From the NCBI RefSeq assembly GCF_042666235.1, contig NZ_JBHTFQ010000005.1:325557-389556 (forward strand): DNA of 64,000 bases. Direction: 5' to 3'. Positions within the stretch are counted from its first letter, which is position 1. Each line of letters begins with the position of its first letter. The DNA is from Halodurantibacterium daqingensis (lineage in GTDB: Bacteria > Pseudomonadota > Alphaproteobacteria > Rhodobacterales > Rhodobacteraceae). The notes under the pieces are model-generated. The model did not search any database, had not been told where the DNA came from, and saw nothing but the letters and a program-made list of their open reading frames with translations. Positions 16,758-25,956 of this stretch are shown here, one piece after another. The position numbers were made by a program, and so were the translations under genes.

Positions 16758-18131
16758 ATGATAAGAGTATTCCTGGTCGCCGAAGATCTGCGCGATGCGG
16801 TGCGTGCAGTTGTTCCCGAGGATGTCATCCTGGCCGTGTTGCAGGCCTCGGAACCGGCGGGCCGGATCACCATGCCCGAGCCCGAACCGGGCTGGAACGT
16901 CACAGCGGCCATCGCCCGCGAGCAGGAGGCCGATCAGGTGCGCGCGGCGCTGGAGGGCAGCGCCTATCACGGCACGCCGGTTGTCGCGGTCGCCCATAAC
17001 CGCCCCGATGATCTTGCGCGCGATCTCATGGCGCTGCTGCTGCGGGACATGCGCGCCGCCGAGGCGGATGCCGGAGAGGCCCGGGCCGCTGCCGCCGTGC
17101 TGCGCCGCGAGAACATGACCCTGAACAGCCGTTTCCGCGCGGTCGAGAGCTTCCTCTATGCGCTTGGCAACCCGGAGTTTTCGCAGGCCCTGTCCTGGCA
17201 GGGTGGCGCCGCATCGGTGCAGATGGCGCCCGGCAGCAGCCTGAGCCAGGCGCTGCCGCTGAATGCCGTGGGCATTGCTGCGGTGGATCTGTGGTTTGCC
17301 GAGGTCCTGGGCCCGGCGCTGTCGGATCTCGAGGTCGCGCTTGTGGATGCGGCGGGGGTGCGCAGCCTCTTGCATCCGCTGGTTCCCGATGTCGAAACCG
17401 GCTGGCTGCGGTTTGCCCTGTCGGAACCGCTGGCCGGGCAGGGGCGCGACTGCCGGCTGGAGCTGCGCTGGTCGGGCGAACGCGCCCTGCGGCTGGGCCT
17501 GGGCCTTCCGGTTCCCGACCGGCGCTTTGCCGCGACGACCGAGGGTCGCGCCCTGTCCGAAACGCTGGCGCTGCGGGTCTGGAAAAGCCTGCCGGGCGTG
17601 CGCCTGCCCGCACCGGCGCCGATCCTGCCGACCGGGCGGCTTGTGGAGGTGGGGTCTGCGGAACTGGTGCTGCCCGCGCGGCTGCCGGCGCCGGCCCTTC
17701 TCGCCCAGCCGAACAACGTGCAGGACCATGTCTCGTCCGAGTTCTGGCACAACGAGAATGCGATCATCGTGCATCCGTCGCGTCAGGGGGCGGTCTGCGC
17801 GATCGTGCGCGATATCGAGGTGGGGCGCGTCAGCCATGTCTCGGCGCTGGTCAATGTCGGCCATGCGCGGGCGCCGGCGCTGAACTTCTGCATCGGCATC
17901 GCGCCGCAGGGGGCGGTGGACGAGGACGGGCTGTGGCAGCGGCGCATGGGCGCCTGGCTGACCGGCCTGCCCGCGCATGGCTGGGGCGAGGTTCATGCCT
18001 TCGCGCCCGAGCCGATCGAGGGCCGGATGGATCTGCTTCTGGCCACGGCGCTGGCAACGGATGGCCCCAATGACATGAGCTGGGGCCTGTTTCGCGGCTT
18101 TCGCATCGGCCAGGCGGAGCCCGGCGCATGA
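16758..18131 (+). CDS. Protein of unknown function next to a bifunctional glycosyltransferase
   Basis: 457 residues from the ATG at 16758, chosen because MIRVFLVAEDL is a plausible native N-terminus; the frame is open back to 16632 but adds non-conserved-looking sequence. The N-terminal ~100 residues look alpha/beta, about 100-150 is helical, and the rest has the strand-rich character of a lectin or concanavalin-like sandwich. From memory it may belong to the family labelled DUF6212 that accompanies glycosyltransferases in Rhodobacterales, but I cannot verify this. Its stop overlaps the start of the GT2-GT4 gene (ATGA), which indicates a shared pathway. A role in glycan recognition is inference. 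Confidence 0.72.
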   Translation: MIRVFLVAEDLRDAVRAVVPEDVILAVLQASEPAGRITMPEPEPGWNVTAAIAREQEADQVRAALEGSAYHGTPVVAVAHNRPDDLARDLMALLLRDMRAAEADAGEARAAAAVLRRENMTLNSRFRAVESFLYALGNPEFSQALSWQGGAASVQMAPGSSLSQALPLNAVGIAAVDLWFAEVLGPALSDLEVALVDAAGVRSLLHPLVPDVETGWLRFALSEPLAGQGRDCRLELRWSGERALRLGLGLPVPDRRFAATTEGRALSETLALRVWKSLPGVRLPAPAPILPTGRLVEVGSAELVLPARLPAPALLAQPNNVQDHVSSEFWHNENAIIVHPSRQGAVCAIVRDIEVGRVSHVSALVNVGHARAPALNFCIGIAPQGAVDEDGLWQRRMGAWLTGLPAHGWGEVHAFAPEPIEGRMDLLLATALATDGPNDMSWGLFRGFRIGQAEPGA

Positions 18132-20704
18132 GCGGTCGCGTCACCGTCGTTGTGCCCGTGCATGGCCATCCGGCGCTTCTGGATGACGCGCTCGGCTCGG
18201 TCTATCGCGAGATGGAGAGCGGCGTCATCACCCGGGTCATCGTGGTCGAGGACGGTTGCCGCTTTGTCGAGACGCGGCGCAGCCTTGCCGCCTGGCAGGC
18301 CATCCTGGGTGACCGGCTGCTGGTGCTGCATATCGCCAATTCCGGGCTGAGCGCGGCGCGCAACCGCGGGATTGCCGCAGCGCTGCGCATTGATCCGGAA
18401 CTCGAGGCAGTCTTTCTGCTGGACGCCGACAACCTGCTGGCCGAGGGCGGGGCGGCGGTGTTCCGGCAGATGCTGGAGAGCCAGCCCGACAGCGACTGGT
18501 TCTACCCCGAGTTCGATTTCTTCGGGCAGGATGGCCATTATATCACCGAGCGCAGCCCCGACCTTCTGTTTCACGCCCATATCAACATCTGCGAGGCGGG
18601 CAGCCTGATCCGCCGCCGGGTATTCGAGGCGGGGGTCCGCTTTGATGAAACCATGCGTCGCGGCTATGAGGATTGGGATTTCTGGCTGCAGGCCGCGCAA
18701 CAGGGTTTTCGCGGTGCGCCGGCGGGCCAGCCGATGCTGCTCTATCGCAAGCGCCCGGTCAGCATGCTCAGCAATTCCCACGACCAGGACACGAGCCTGC
18801 GCAAGTATCTTGAGGACAAGCACCGCTGGCTGTTTTCGACCCCGGCGCTGCTGGCGCGCGAGGCGGAGCTTTATCCGCGCTATGCGATCCTGGAAGGGCA
18901 GGGGGGGGCGCTGCGGCTGTGCACCGATCCCGACCGGCCGCGCGCCATCACCGCCGATGGCTACGAGGAAATGGTCTATGCCCATGCCGCCGATCCCTTC
19001 AGCCATCATGCGCCCGCCTATCTGATCTGCCTGCGCGACGGGGTTTCGGACCGGCTGGAGACGCAGGGGCTGTTGCGCAACGTCCTGTGGCAGTTCGAAC
19101 GGCGGCTGACGCGGGCCGAGGGCGGGCCGGGCTTCGATCTGCTGTTTCTTGATCCTGGCGAGGATGGGCTGCGGATCACCCGGGACGCCGGAGCACCGGA
19201 CCGGCCGGCCGACGGGGTGGCGATTTCGCTCGCGGCGCTTGAAAGCATCATGCAATCGGCCGATCACGACTGGATCCGCCAGATCGACTTCGTGCCGAAC
19301 CCCTATGGCCCCAGCAGCTGGTCGCTGGCGCTGGAGGGGATGGCGCCGCTGGATCCGACGTCGGCGGGGGCGACAGAAATCCTGCGCAATCTGCTGATGC
19401 AGCTTGCCCGCAGCCGGTTCCGTCCGGCATGCGAACAAAGCTGGACCTGGCGCGAGATTGGCGGCGCCGCGCCGCGCGACATGGCGGTCGAGATCCCGCG
19501 CAAATCCACCGGCGGCGGCGTGGTCTTTCCGCTGCTCAAGGCCGAAGGGCGGCGCGACATCGCCTTTGTCGTGCCGATCTTCGATTTCGGCGGGGTCGAG
19601 AAGGTCGCCGCAAGCCTGGCGCGGGAATTCGCCGCCGACGGGGACCGCTGCCACCTGATCGTCGCCTCCGACCGGCCGATCCGCCGCGACGGCTGGACGC
19701 TGGACGGGTTCGAGACGGTCAACTGGTTCCCCGATCCCAGCGCGATCGACTGGACCGGGCCGGAATATCTTGGCACGGCGGAACCAAGCTGGGGCAACTG
19801 GCATGAACGGGCCGATCTGATCGGACTGCTTGCGGCGATGGATGTGGTGATCAACGCTCATTCGGGGGCGTTCCACAAGGTTGCCGACCGGCTGCGGCGC
19901 AGCGGTGTGGTGACCATAGACCATGAACACCTGGTGGAACGCAGCACCTATGGCCGCGGGTACGGGCCGCCGCTGCTCGCCCTGGCATATGAATATGCCT
20001 ATGACCTGTTCCTGACCTGTTCGCAGTCGCTGCGGATCTGGCTGCATGCCAACGGCATTCCGGCCGAGAAGCTTCTGCCGGTGGTCAATGCCCCCGGCTA
20101 CCCCCTGAGCGCCGAACGTCAGGCCGAGGTTCTGGCCGCCCGTGCCGCGCGCGATCCCGAAGCGCCGTTGCGGCTGCTGTTCCTCGGGCGGCTGGACCCG
20201 CAGAAAGGCGTCGAACGGCTGCGGGCGGTGTTCGAGGCGCTGCATCTGCAGGACCCGGGCATCCGCTTTACCGTCGCGGGCCAGTCGATCATCGGCCAGC
20301 CTCAGGCGGCGCTGTCCTTTCCGCCCGGCACGCGGATGCCCGGCCCGGTGCGCGGTGCCGAGGCGCTGACGGCGCTGCTGGCCGAGACCGACATCCTGGT
20401 GCTGCCGTCCTATTACGAAGGGCTGCCGCTGTCGGTGCTTGAGGCGCAGCGCTGCGGCGTGGTGGTTGTGGCCACCGATGCCGGCGCGATGGAAGAGGCG
20501 ATCGAGGACGGGGTGACCGGCTTCATCGTGCCTCAGGAAGGCTGCGTCGAGGCGATGGTGGCCCGGATCCAGGCGCTGAACACCGACCGCGCGACCCTGC
20601 GCACCGTGTCGGAGGCCGCCGCCCGGGAAACCCGCACCTGGGCGCAGGCGATGGAGCCGCTGCGCTACTGGTTCGAACTGCGCGCGCGCGAGCCCGAGGG
20701 CTGA
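18128..20704 (+). CDS. Bifunctional GT2-GT4 glycosyltransferase
   Basis: 858-residue fusion of two glycosyltransferases. Residues 1 to about 280 are a GT-A family 2 domain: VTVVVPVHG, LLDADN (DXD 99-101), and GYEDWDFWLQAAQQG near 179-193. Residues from about 476 to 850 are a GT-B family 4 domain: VVPIFDFGGVEKVAASLA, LLFLGRLDPQKG (about 681) and YYEGLPLSVLEAQRCG (about 762) with the EX7E motif. The segment between has no clear motif. Such fusions add two sugars in sequence to one acceptor. No membrane helix is seen. Coupled to the unknown gene upstream, it ends at a palindrome shared with the convergent tetR-family gene. Confidence 0.92.
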   Translation: MSGRVTVVVPVHGHPALLDDALGSVYREMESGVITRVIVVEDGCRFVETRRSLAAWQAILGDRLLVLHIANSGLSAARNRGIAAALRIDPELEAVFLLDADNLLAEGGAAVFRQMLESQPDSDWFYPEFDFFGQDGHYITERSPDLLFHAHINICEAGSLIRRRVFEAGVRFDETMRRGYEDWDFWLQAAQQGFRGAPAGQPMLLYRKRPVSMLSNSHDQDTSLRKYLEDKHRWLFSTPALLAREAELYPRYAILEGQGGALRLCTDPDRPRAITADGYEEMVYAHAADPFSHHAPAYLICLRDGVSDRLETQGLLRNVLWQFERRLTRAEGGPGFDLLFLDPGEDGLRITRDAGAPDRPADGVAISLAALESIMQSADHDWIRQIDFVPNPYGPSSWSLALEGMAPLDPTSAGATEILRNLLMQLARSRFRPACEQSWTWREIGGAAPRDMAVEIPRKSTGGGVVFPLLKAEGRRDIAFVVPIFDFGGVEKVAASLAREFAADGDRCHLIVASDRPIRRDGWTLDGFETVNWFPDPSAIDWTGPEYLGTAEPSWGNWHERADLIGLLAAMDVVINAHSGAFHKVADRLRRSGVVTIDHEHLVERSTYGRGYGPPLLALAYEYAYDLFLTCSQSLRIWLHANGIPAEKLLPVVNAPGYPLSAERQAEVLAARAARDPEAPLRLLFLGRLDPQKGVERLRAVFEALHLQDPGIRFTVAGQSIIGQPQAALSFPPGTRMPGPVRGAEALTALLAETDILVLPSYYEGLPLSVLEAQRCGVVVVATDAGAMEEAIEDGVTGFIVPQEGCVEAMVARIQALNTDRATLRTVSEAAARETRTWAQAMEPLRYWFELRAREPEG

Positions 20705-20717
20705 GGCACCTCAGCCC
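20698..20717. terminator. Shared palindromic terminator between convergent genes
   Basis: GGGCTGAGGCACCTCAGCCC can form an 8-bp stem with a GCAC loop. It contains the glycosyltransferase TGA and runs into the stop codon of the tetR-family gene (20711-20713). There is no T run, so termination strength is uncertain. Confidence 0.5.
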
Positions 20718-21259
20718 GGATCGGGCAGCCCCATGCGGCGGCGCAGCGCGCAGATGACTTCGGCCGCCTCGCCGGGTTCGAGCACCTGGATATCAAGCAG
20801 ATCCATGTGCCGCAGGCCCATCAGCGCCAGAAAGCCCAGGGTGGCAAGTTCGGGGTCGGAAGCATTGGCGCGGATCCGGTCCAGAAAGCGGCGCTCATAG
20901 CGGCGCACCGGGTCAAGCAGGCCGGGATCCTCGGCCAGCGCCGCAAGAAGCCCCGAAGGCGGTGGCGAGCCGCAGAGCCGGTCGCGCAGACAAAGATCCA
21001 TATAGGCCGACAGCACGCTGTTGGGCCGGCCGCTGCCTTCTTCCGCCGTCAGCGCCGCGTCGAACCGGCCCAGAAAATCCTCGACCAGCGCCTCCAGAAG
21101 CTTGTTCTTGGACGAGAAATGATACAGCAGGCCGCCCTTGGACACCCCGGCCCGGGCCGCGACGGCCTCGAGCGAGATATTGCCCGGCCCCGACGCCCGC
21201 GCCAGTTCGGCAGCGGCGGCAAGGATCTTTTCACGTGTGTCGTTCTTCTTCTGGCTCAT
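20711..21259 (-). CDS. TetR-family transcriptional repressor
   Basis: About 182 residues. The N-terminal helix-turn-helix is typical: TREKILAAAAELARASG, then ISLEAVAARAGVSKGGLLYHFSSKNKLLEALV (about residues 28-60). The ligand domain has the QacR/AcrR-like C-terminal part with LATLGFLALMGLRHMDLL. It diverges from an RND efflux operon, with a perfect 16-bp palindrome between them, so it should repress that pump and perhaps itself until a ligand binds. The start is uncertain: ATG at 21259, or at 21277 directly against the palindrome (six more residues); neither has a clear ribosome site. Confidence 0.88.
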   Translation of the reverse strand: MSQKKNDTREKILAAAAELARASGPGNISLEAVAARAGVSKGGLLYHFSSKNKLLEALVEDFLGRFDAALTAEEGSGRPNSVLSAYMDLCLRDRLCGSPPPSGLLAALAEDPGLLDPVRRYERRFLDRIRANASDPELATLGFLALMGLRHMDLLDIQVLEPGEAAEVICALRRRMGLPDPG

Positions 21260-21270
21260 CCGCACGTCGC

Positions 21271-21300
21271 TTGACATTACCGTCCGGACGGTACAGTACT
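21271..21300 (+). promoter_or_regulatory. TetR operator over the efflux promoter
   Basis: TACCGTCCGGACGGTA (21278-21293) is a perfect 16-bp palindrome. It starts 2 nt after TTGACA (21271-21276), a consensus -35 hexamer, and reaches a weak -10 candidate near 21292-21299. A bound TetR dimer would block the promoter of the efflux operon, which starts at 21371, and the divergent repressor start. Confidence 0.75.
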
Positions 21301-21370
21301 GCGTTCCGGGAATACAAGCTCTATTTCGCAGAGGGCCATCGCTCAGGCGGAGCCCCAGGAAAGGACCCTC

Positions 21371-22489
21371 ATGGTCAAGCGCCTCATCATCGTCATTGTC
21401 CTTCTGGCCCTGGTGGCGGGCGGGCTGATCGGGTTCAACCTGTTCCGCGACCGGATGATCACCGAGTTCTTTGCCAACATGCCGGTGAACCCCTCGACGG
21501 TTTCGACGGTCGAAGCGCAGCCGCGTGGCTGGCAACCGACGCTGTCGGCCATCGGTACCGTCAATGCCGCCCAGGGCGTCGATCTCACGGTCGAGGCCGC
21601 GGGCGTGGTGCAGGAGATCCTGTTCCAATCCAACACCGAGGTCGAGGCCGGACAGGTTCTGCTGCGGCTGGACGATGTGGTGCAGGCGGCCGATGTGACG
21701 GCCGCCGCCACGCAGCAGGATCTTGATCGGCTGAACCTTGAACGCGCCCGCGAACTGCAGGGCCGCGGCGTTGCCACAAGTTCGGCGCTGGATGCGGCCG
21801 AGGCTGCCGCCCGCGCCTCGGAGGCGCAGCTCGCCCGGGCCACGGCGCTGCTGGAACAGCGGCAGCTGGACGCACCCTTTGCCGGCACGATCGGCCTGCC
21901 GCGGGTCGATCTGGGCCAGTATATCAGCCCCGGCACCGTGGTGGCGACGCTCCAGGATCTCGAGACGATGCGTGTGGATTTCTCGATGCCGGAACAGCAA
22001 CTGCCCTATCTGGCCATCGGTCAGGCGCTGCATGTGCGCATCGAGGGGCTGGATCACAACTTTGACGGCCGGATCACCGGGATCAACCCGCGGGTCGATC
22101 CGGTGAGCCGGATGGTTGCGGTGCGCGGTGCCATCGACAATTCCGCGCAGGACGGTCCGCGGCTGACGCCGGGTCAGTTCGTGCGCGTGCGCATCGACCT
22201 GCCCGCCGAAGACGGCGTGATCGCATTGCCGCAGACCGCGCTGGTGACCAGCCTTTACGGGGATTACGTCTATGTGGTGCGTCCGCGCGCCGCCGATCCC
22301 GAACAGCTCGAGGCACGGCAGGTCTTTGTCCAGGTCGGCCGCCGGTCGGGCGACCTGGTCGAACTCACCGGCGGGATCGAGCCCGGCGAGGTGGTGGTCA
22401 CCGCCGGCCAGAACCGGCTGTCGAACGGCACGCCGGTGGTCATCGACAACAGCGTGAACCCGATGGTGCGCAGCGAGGCCACAGAATGA
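21371..22489 (+). CDS. RND efflux membrane fusion protein
   Basis: 372-residue periplasmic adaptor. A single N-terminal membrane anchor (about residues 4-24) is followed by a biotinyl-lipoyl-like half motif (GVVQEILFQSNTEVEAGQVLLRLDD), an alpha-hairpin (about 95-160), the returning lipoyl half (DAPFAGTIGLPRVDLGQYISPGTVVATLQDL), then beta-barrel and membrane-proximal domains. This is the order of AcrA/MexA proteins, and there is no lipobox cysteine. It links the inner-membrane pump to an outer-membrane channel; no TolC-type gene is in the window. AAAGGA precedes the ATG. The stop overlaps the pump start (22486). Confidence 0.95.
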   Translation: MVKRLIIVIVLLALVAGGLIGFNLFRDRMITEFFANMPVNPSTVSTVEAQPRGWQPTLSAIGTVNAAQGVDLTVEAAGVVQEILFQSNTEVEAGQVLLRLDDVVQAADVTAAATQQDLDRLNLERARELQGRGVATSSALDAAEAAARASEAQLARATALLEQRQLDAPFAGTIGLPRVDLGQYISPGTVVATLQDLETMRVDFSMPEQQLPYLAIGQALHVRIEGLDHNFDGRITGINPRVDPVSRMVAVRGAIDNSAQDGPRLTPGQFVRVRIDLPAEDGVIALPQTALVTSLYGDYVYVVRPRAADPEQLEARQVFVQVGRRSGDLVELTGGIEPGEVVVTAGQNRLSNGTPVVIDNSVNPMVRSEATE

Positions 22490-25400
22490 GCATGAGCCTT
22501 TCGGACATCTTCATCAAGCGCCCGGTACTGTCCACGGTGCTGGGCCTTCTGATCATGCTGCTGGGCCTTCAGGGCATGGCCGGGCTTCAGGTGCGCCAGT
22601 ATCCGGAAGTCGAGGAGACGGTGATTACCGTCACAACCGTCTATCCGGGCGCCTCGGCCGATCTGATCCAGGGGTTCATCACCTCGCCCATCGCCGCGGC
22701 CGTCGCCACGGCGGAAAACGTCGATTACGTCACCACCGCCTCGCGGCCCTCGGCCTCGGTCGTGACGGTGAACATGCGGCTGGGGGCTGATCCGGATGCG
22801 GGGCTGACCGAAGTCATGTCGAAGGTGCAGCAGGTGCGCAGCCAGCTGCCCTCGGGGGCCGAGGATCCCAGCATCGTCAAGGGCACGGGCATGACCTTCG
22901 CCACGATGTATCTGGCGATGCAGAACCCCAACATGACCGCCGAACAGGTCACCGAATATATCGAGCGGGTGATCCGGCCCCGCATGTCCACGATCCCCGG
23001 TGTCGCCGAAGTGCAGGTGATGGGCGCGGCCAACTATGCGATGCGGATCTGGATCGACCCGGTGCGTCTGGCCGGGCGCGGCCTGACTGCCTCCGAGGTC
23101 ATGCAGGCCGTCAACAGTGCCAACTTCCTGTCGGCCCCCGGGCGGACCCAGAACGAGTTCGTCAGCTATTCGATCACCATGCAGTCCACGCTGCAGACCC
23201 CGGAAGCCTTCGCGCAACTGCCGATTTCAGGGTCCGGCACCGAGGTGGTGCGGCTGGGCGATGTGGCCGAAGTGGAACTGGCCGCCGAATCCACCGATAC
23301 GATCGTGAACTTCAACGGCGAGCCGGGCACCTTCATCGGCGTCTTTCCGACGCCCTCGGCCAACCCGCTGGACACGGCGGCGGCGGTTCTGGCCGAACTT
23401 CCGGCCATTCAGGACAGCCTGCCGCAGGGTATGACGCTGTCGATGGTCTATGATGCGACCGAGCAGATCGAAGCCTCGATCAACGAGGTGTTCCGCACCA
23501 TCGCCGAGGCCACGATCATCGTCGCGGTGATCATCTTCCTGTTCCTCGGCTCGATCCGGTCGGTGCTGATGCCGCTGGTGGCGATCCCGCTGTCGCTGGT
23601 CGGCGTGCTCTTCATCCTGTTCCTCATGGGCTATTCGATCAACCTTCTGTCGCTGCTGGCGATGGTGCTGGCGATCGGCCTGGTGGTGGATGACGCGATC
23701 ATCGTCGTGGAGAACATCCAGCGCCATGTCGATGACGGTCTGTCCCCGCGTCAGGCGGCCTTCGTGTCGATGAAAGAGCTGTTCGGCTCGATCATCGCGA
23801 TGATGATCACCCTGGTCGCGGTGTTCGTGCCGCTGATGTTCACCGGCGGCCTGACCGGCGCGCTGTTCCGGGAATTCGCGGTGACGCTGGCGGGCGCCGT
23901 GTTCATTTCAGGGATCGTGGCGCTGACCATTTCGCCGATGATGTCGGCGCGGCTGCTCAAGCGTGGCGGGCACGGCCGGTTCCAGAACTGGATCGACCGG
24001 AGCTTCACCCGGCTCGAGGGCTGGTATGAACGGCGGCTGGCCAGTTCGCTTGATTATCGCCCGGTGACCATGCTGATGGTGATCGTGCTGGTGGCGGTGA
24101 CGGGCTATCTGTTCTTCAAGACATCCAGCGAACTGGCCCCCGAGGAGGACAGCGGCGCGCTCTTTGCCATCGTCAACGCGCCGCCCTATGCCACCTCGCA
24201 ATATACCAAGACCTATGTGGACCAGATGCGCGCCCTGACGCAGGATCTGCCCGAGCTTTCGGCCAACTTCTCGGTCGTGGGCTTTGGCGGGGCCACCAAT
24301 TCCGGCATCGCGCTCTGGGCCTTTACCGACTGGGCCGAGCGCGACCGCAGCCAGGCCGAGATCCAGCAGGATCTGCAGGCACGGCTGAACAAGGTGGCGG
24401 GCGTGCAGGCCTTCGTCTTTGCGCCGCCGTCGCTGCCGGGGGCGGGGGGCGGCCTGCCGATCTCGGTGGTGATCCAGTCCACGGGCGATGCCTCGCAGGT
24501 CTATGAGGTGGCGGAACAGATCCGCCAGGAGGCGCAGGCCTCGGGCCGGTTCATCATCGTGCAGAACTCGCTTGCCTTCGACGCACAGCAGGTGGTGGTC
24601 AGCATCGACCGCGACCGGGCGGCGGCGCTGAACCTTCCGGCCAACCAGATCGGCGCGACGCTGGGGCTTCTGGTGGGCGGCGGGGCGATCGCGCAGTTCG
24701 ACCGGGATTCGAACAGCTACGACGTGATCATGCAGGTGCCGCAGGAGTATCGGGACAATCCCGAGCGGCTGGGCGAGTTCTTCATCCGCTCGGCCACCGG
24801 CGAGATGGTGCCGCTGTCGGCGGTGATCGAGGTATCGACCACCGTTGCCCCGGCCGCGATCGAGCAGTTCAACCAGCTCAACTCGGCCACCATCTCGGCC
24901 CTGCCGATGCCGGGAGTTTCAACCGGCGACGGGCTGGCCACGATCGTTGACATCGCGCGGCCGCTGCTGCCGGACGGGTTCTTCATCGACTATTCCGGTC
25001 AGTCGCGCCTTGAGGTGACCGAAGGCAACACGATCGTTGTCGCCTTCGCGCTGGCGATCGTCGTGATCTATCTGGCGCTGGCGGCGCAGTTCGAAAGCTT
25101 CCGCGACCCGTTCGTCATCCTGATGTCGGTGCCGCTCTCGATCTTCGGGGTGATCGTGCCGCTGAACCTGGGGCTGGGGACGCTGAACATCTATACCCAG
25201 GTGGGCTTGATCACCCTGATCGGCCTGATCACCAAGCACGGCATCCTTCTGGTCGAATTCGCCAACCAGGTGCGCCATACCCAGGGCGTGAGCCGCGAGG
25301 CTGGGATCGTGCAATCGGCCAAGCTGCGCCTGCGCCCGATCCTGATGACCACCGCCGCCACCGCGCTTGGCGTGGTGCCGCTGATGACGGCCGACGGGGC

Positions 25401-25575
25401 GGGGGCGGCGGCGCGCTATTCGATGGGGCTGGTGATCTTCAGCGGCATCACCGTGGGCACGTTGTTCACGCTGTTCGTGGTGCCGATGTTCTACACGCTG
25501 ATCTCGCGCCGCGAGTTGCCGGGCGAACCCGAGGGCCCCGCGCCCGAGACCCTTGCTGCAACCCCGGGCCATTAG
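22486..25575 (+). CDS. RND multidrug efflux permease (HAE1 type)
   Basis: 1029-residue inner-membrane proton-driven exporter of the AcrB/MexB/MdtB class, with twelve predicted helices and two large periplasmic loops. Residues 1-35 hold the first helix after FIKRPVLSTVLGLLIMLLGLQG. The conserved helix 4 region LLAMVLAIGLVVDDAIIVVENIQRH contains the Asp-Asp pair needed for proton transfer. The helix 11 region has KLRLRPILMTTAATALGVVPL. Length and motifs match hydrophobe/amphiphile exporters rather than metal exporters. Substrates are unknown. It is coupled to the adaptor gene and regulated by the divergent TetR protein. Confidence 0.96.
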   Translation: MSMSLSDIFIKRPVLSTVLGLLIMLLGLQGMAGLQVRQYPEVEETVITVTTVYPGASADLIQGFITSPIAAAVATAENVDYVTTASRPSASVVTVNMRLGADPDAGLTEVMSKVQQVRSQLPSGAEDPSIVKGTGMTFATMYLAMQNPNMTAEQVTEYIERVIRPRMSTIPGVAEVQVMGAANYAMRIWIDPVRLAGRGLTASEVMQAVNSANFLSAPGRTQNEFVSYSITMQSTLQTPEAFAQLPISGSGTEVVRLGDVAEVELAAESTDTIVNFNGEPGTFIGVFPTPSANPLDTAAAVLAELPAIQDSLPQGMTLSMVYDATEQIEASINEVFRTIAEATIIVAVIIFLFLGSIRSVLMPLVAIPLSLVGVLFILFLMGYSINLLSLLAMVLAIGLVVDDAIIVVENIQRHVDDGLSPRQAAFVSMKELFGSIIAMMITLVAVFVPLMFTGGLTGALFREFAVTLAGAVFISGIVALTISPMMSARLLKRGGHGRFQNWIDRSFTRLEGWYERRLASSLDYRPVTMLMVIVLVAVTGYLFFKTSSELAPEEDSGALFAIVNAPPYATSQYTKTYVDQMRALTQDLPELSANFSVVGFGGATNSGIALWAFTDWAERDRSQAEIQQDLQARLNKVAGVQAFVFAPPSLPGAGGGLPISVVIQSTGDASQVYEVAEQIRQEAQASGRFIIVQNSLAFDAQQVVVSIDRDRAAALNLPANQIGATLGLLVGGGAIAQFDRDSNSYDVIMQVPQEYRDNPERLGEFFIRSATGEMVPLSAVIEVSTTVAPAAIEQFNQLNSATISALPMPGVSTGDGLATIVDIARPLLPDGFFIDYSGQSRLEVTEGNTIVVAFALAIVVIYLALAAQFESFRDPFVILMSVPLSIFGVIVPLNLGLGTLNIYTQVGLITLIGLITKHGILLVEFANQVRHTQGVSREAGIVQSAKLRLRPILMTTAATALGVVPLMTADGAGAAARYSMGLVIFSGITVGTLFTLFVVPMFYTLISRRELPGEPEGPAPETLAATPGH

Positions 25576-25581
25576 GCCCGG
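25564..25581 (+). terminator. Hairpin at the end of the efflux operon
   Basis: CCGGGCC-ATTA-GGCCCGG, a perfect 7-bp stem spanning the stop codon of the permease. There is no U tract, so it may act as an RNA-stability element rather than a terminator. Confidence 0.45.
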
Positions 25582-25593
25582 TGCAGGGGCCGG

Positions 25594-25947
25594 TCAGGCG
25601 GCCGGCCCGATGCAGATCATCCCGTCGCGCTCCTCGATCGGCACCGGGTCAAGGCCCGGGCCATCGGGGGCGGCGCCGGTTCCGGCATCGAACCGGGCGC
25701 CATGGGCGCTGCACAGAAGCCGCGTCCCATCGGCCGACAGCACCGTGTCGCTGCGGTAGTTCAGCGGCAGGAACTGGTGCGGGCAGGCGTTCACATAAGC
25801 CCGCGGGCCCTGCGCCGTCGCCACCAGGATCAGGGGAAAGCGGCCGGCGGGGCTGACCACCTCGAGGCAGCGCGCCCCGGCCAGCCCCGTCGCGGCGCAG
25901 ATCACCGTGCCCGGGGGCGGGGCCGAGGCATAATCGGTCCAGGCCAT
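25594..25947 (-). CDS. Rieske 2Fe-2S ferredoxin-like protein
   Basis: 117-residue soluble Rieske protein. The two cluster-binding boxes are CPH (in YVNACPHQFLPLN) and CSAH (in RLLCSAHGARFD), with the spacing expected for Rieske ferredoxins of ring-hydroxylating oxygenases. No membrane anchor is seen. It lies 9 bp after the stop of the dioxygenase gene hppD, so it is probably co-transcribed. The dioxygenase does not need a ferredoxin, so the link may be to later steps of aromatic breakdown or to an unrelated electron-transfer partner. Confidence 0.85.
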   Translation of the reverse strand: MAWTDYASAPPPGTVICAATGLAGARCLEVVSPAGRFPLILVATAQGPRAYVNACPHQFLPLNYRSDTVLSADGTRLLCSAHGARFDAGTGAAPDGPGLDPVPIEERDGMICIGPAA

Positions 25948-25956
25948 CCGTCACCC

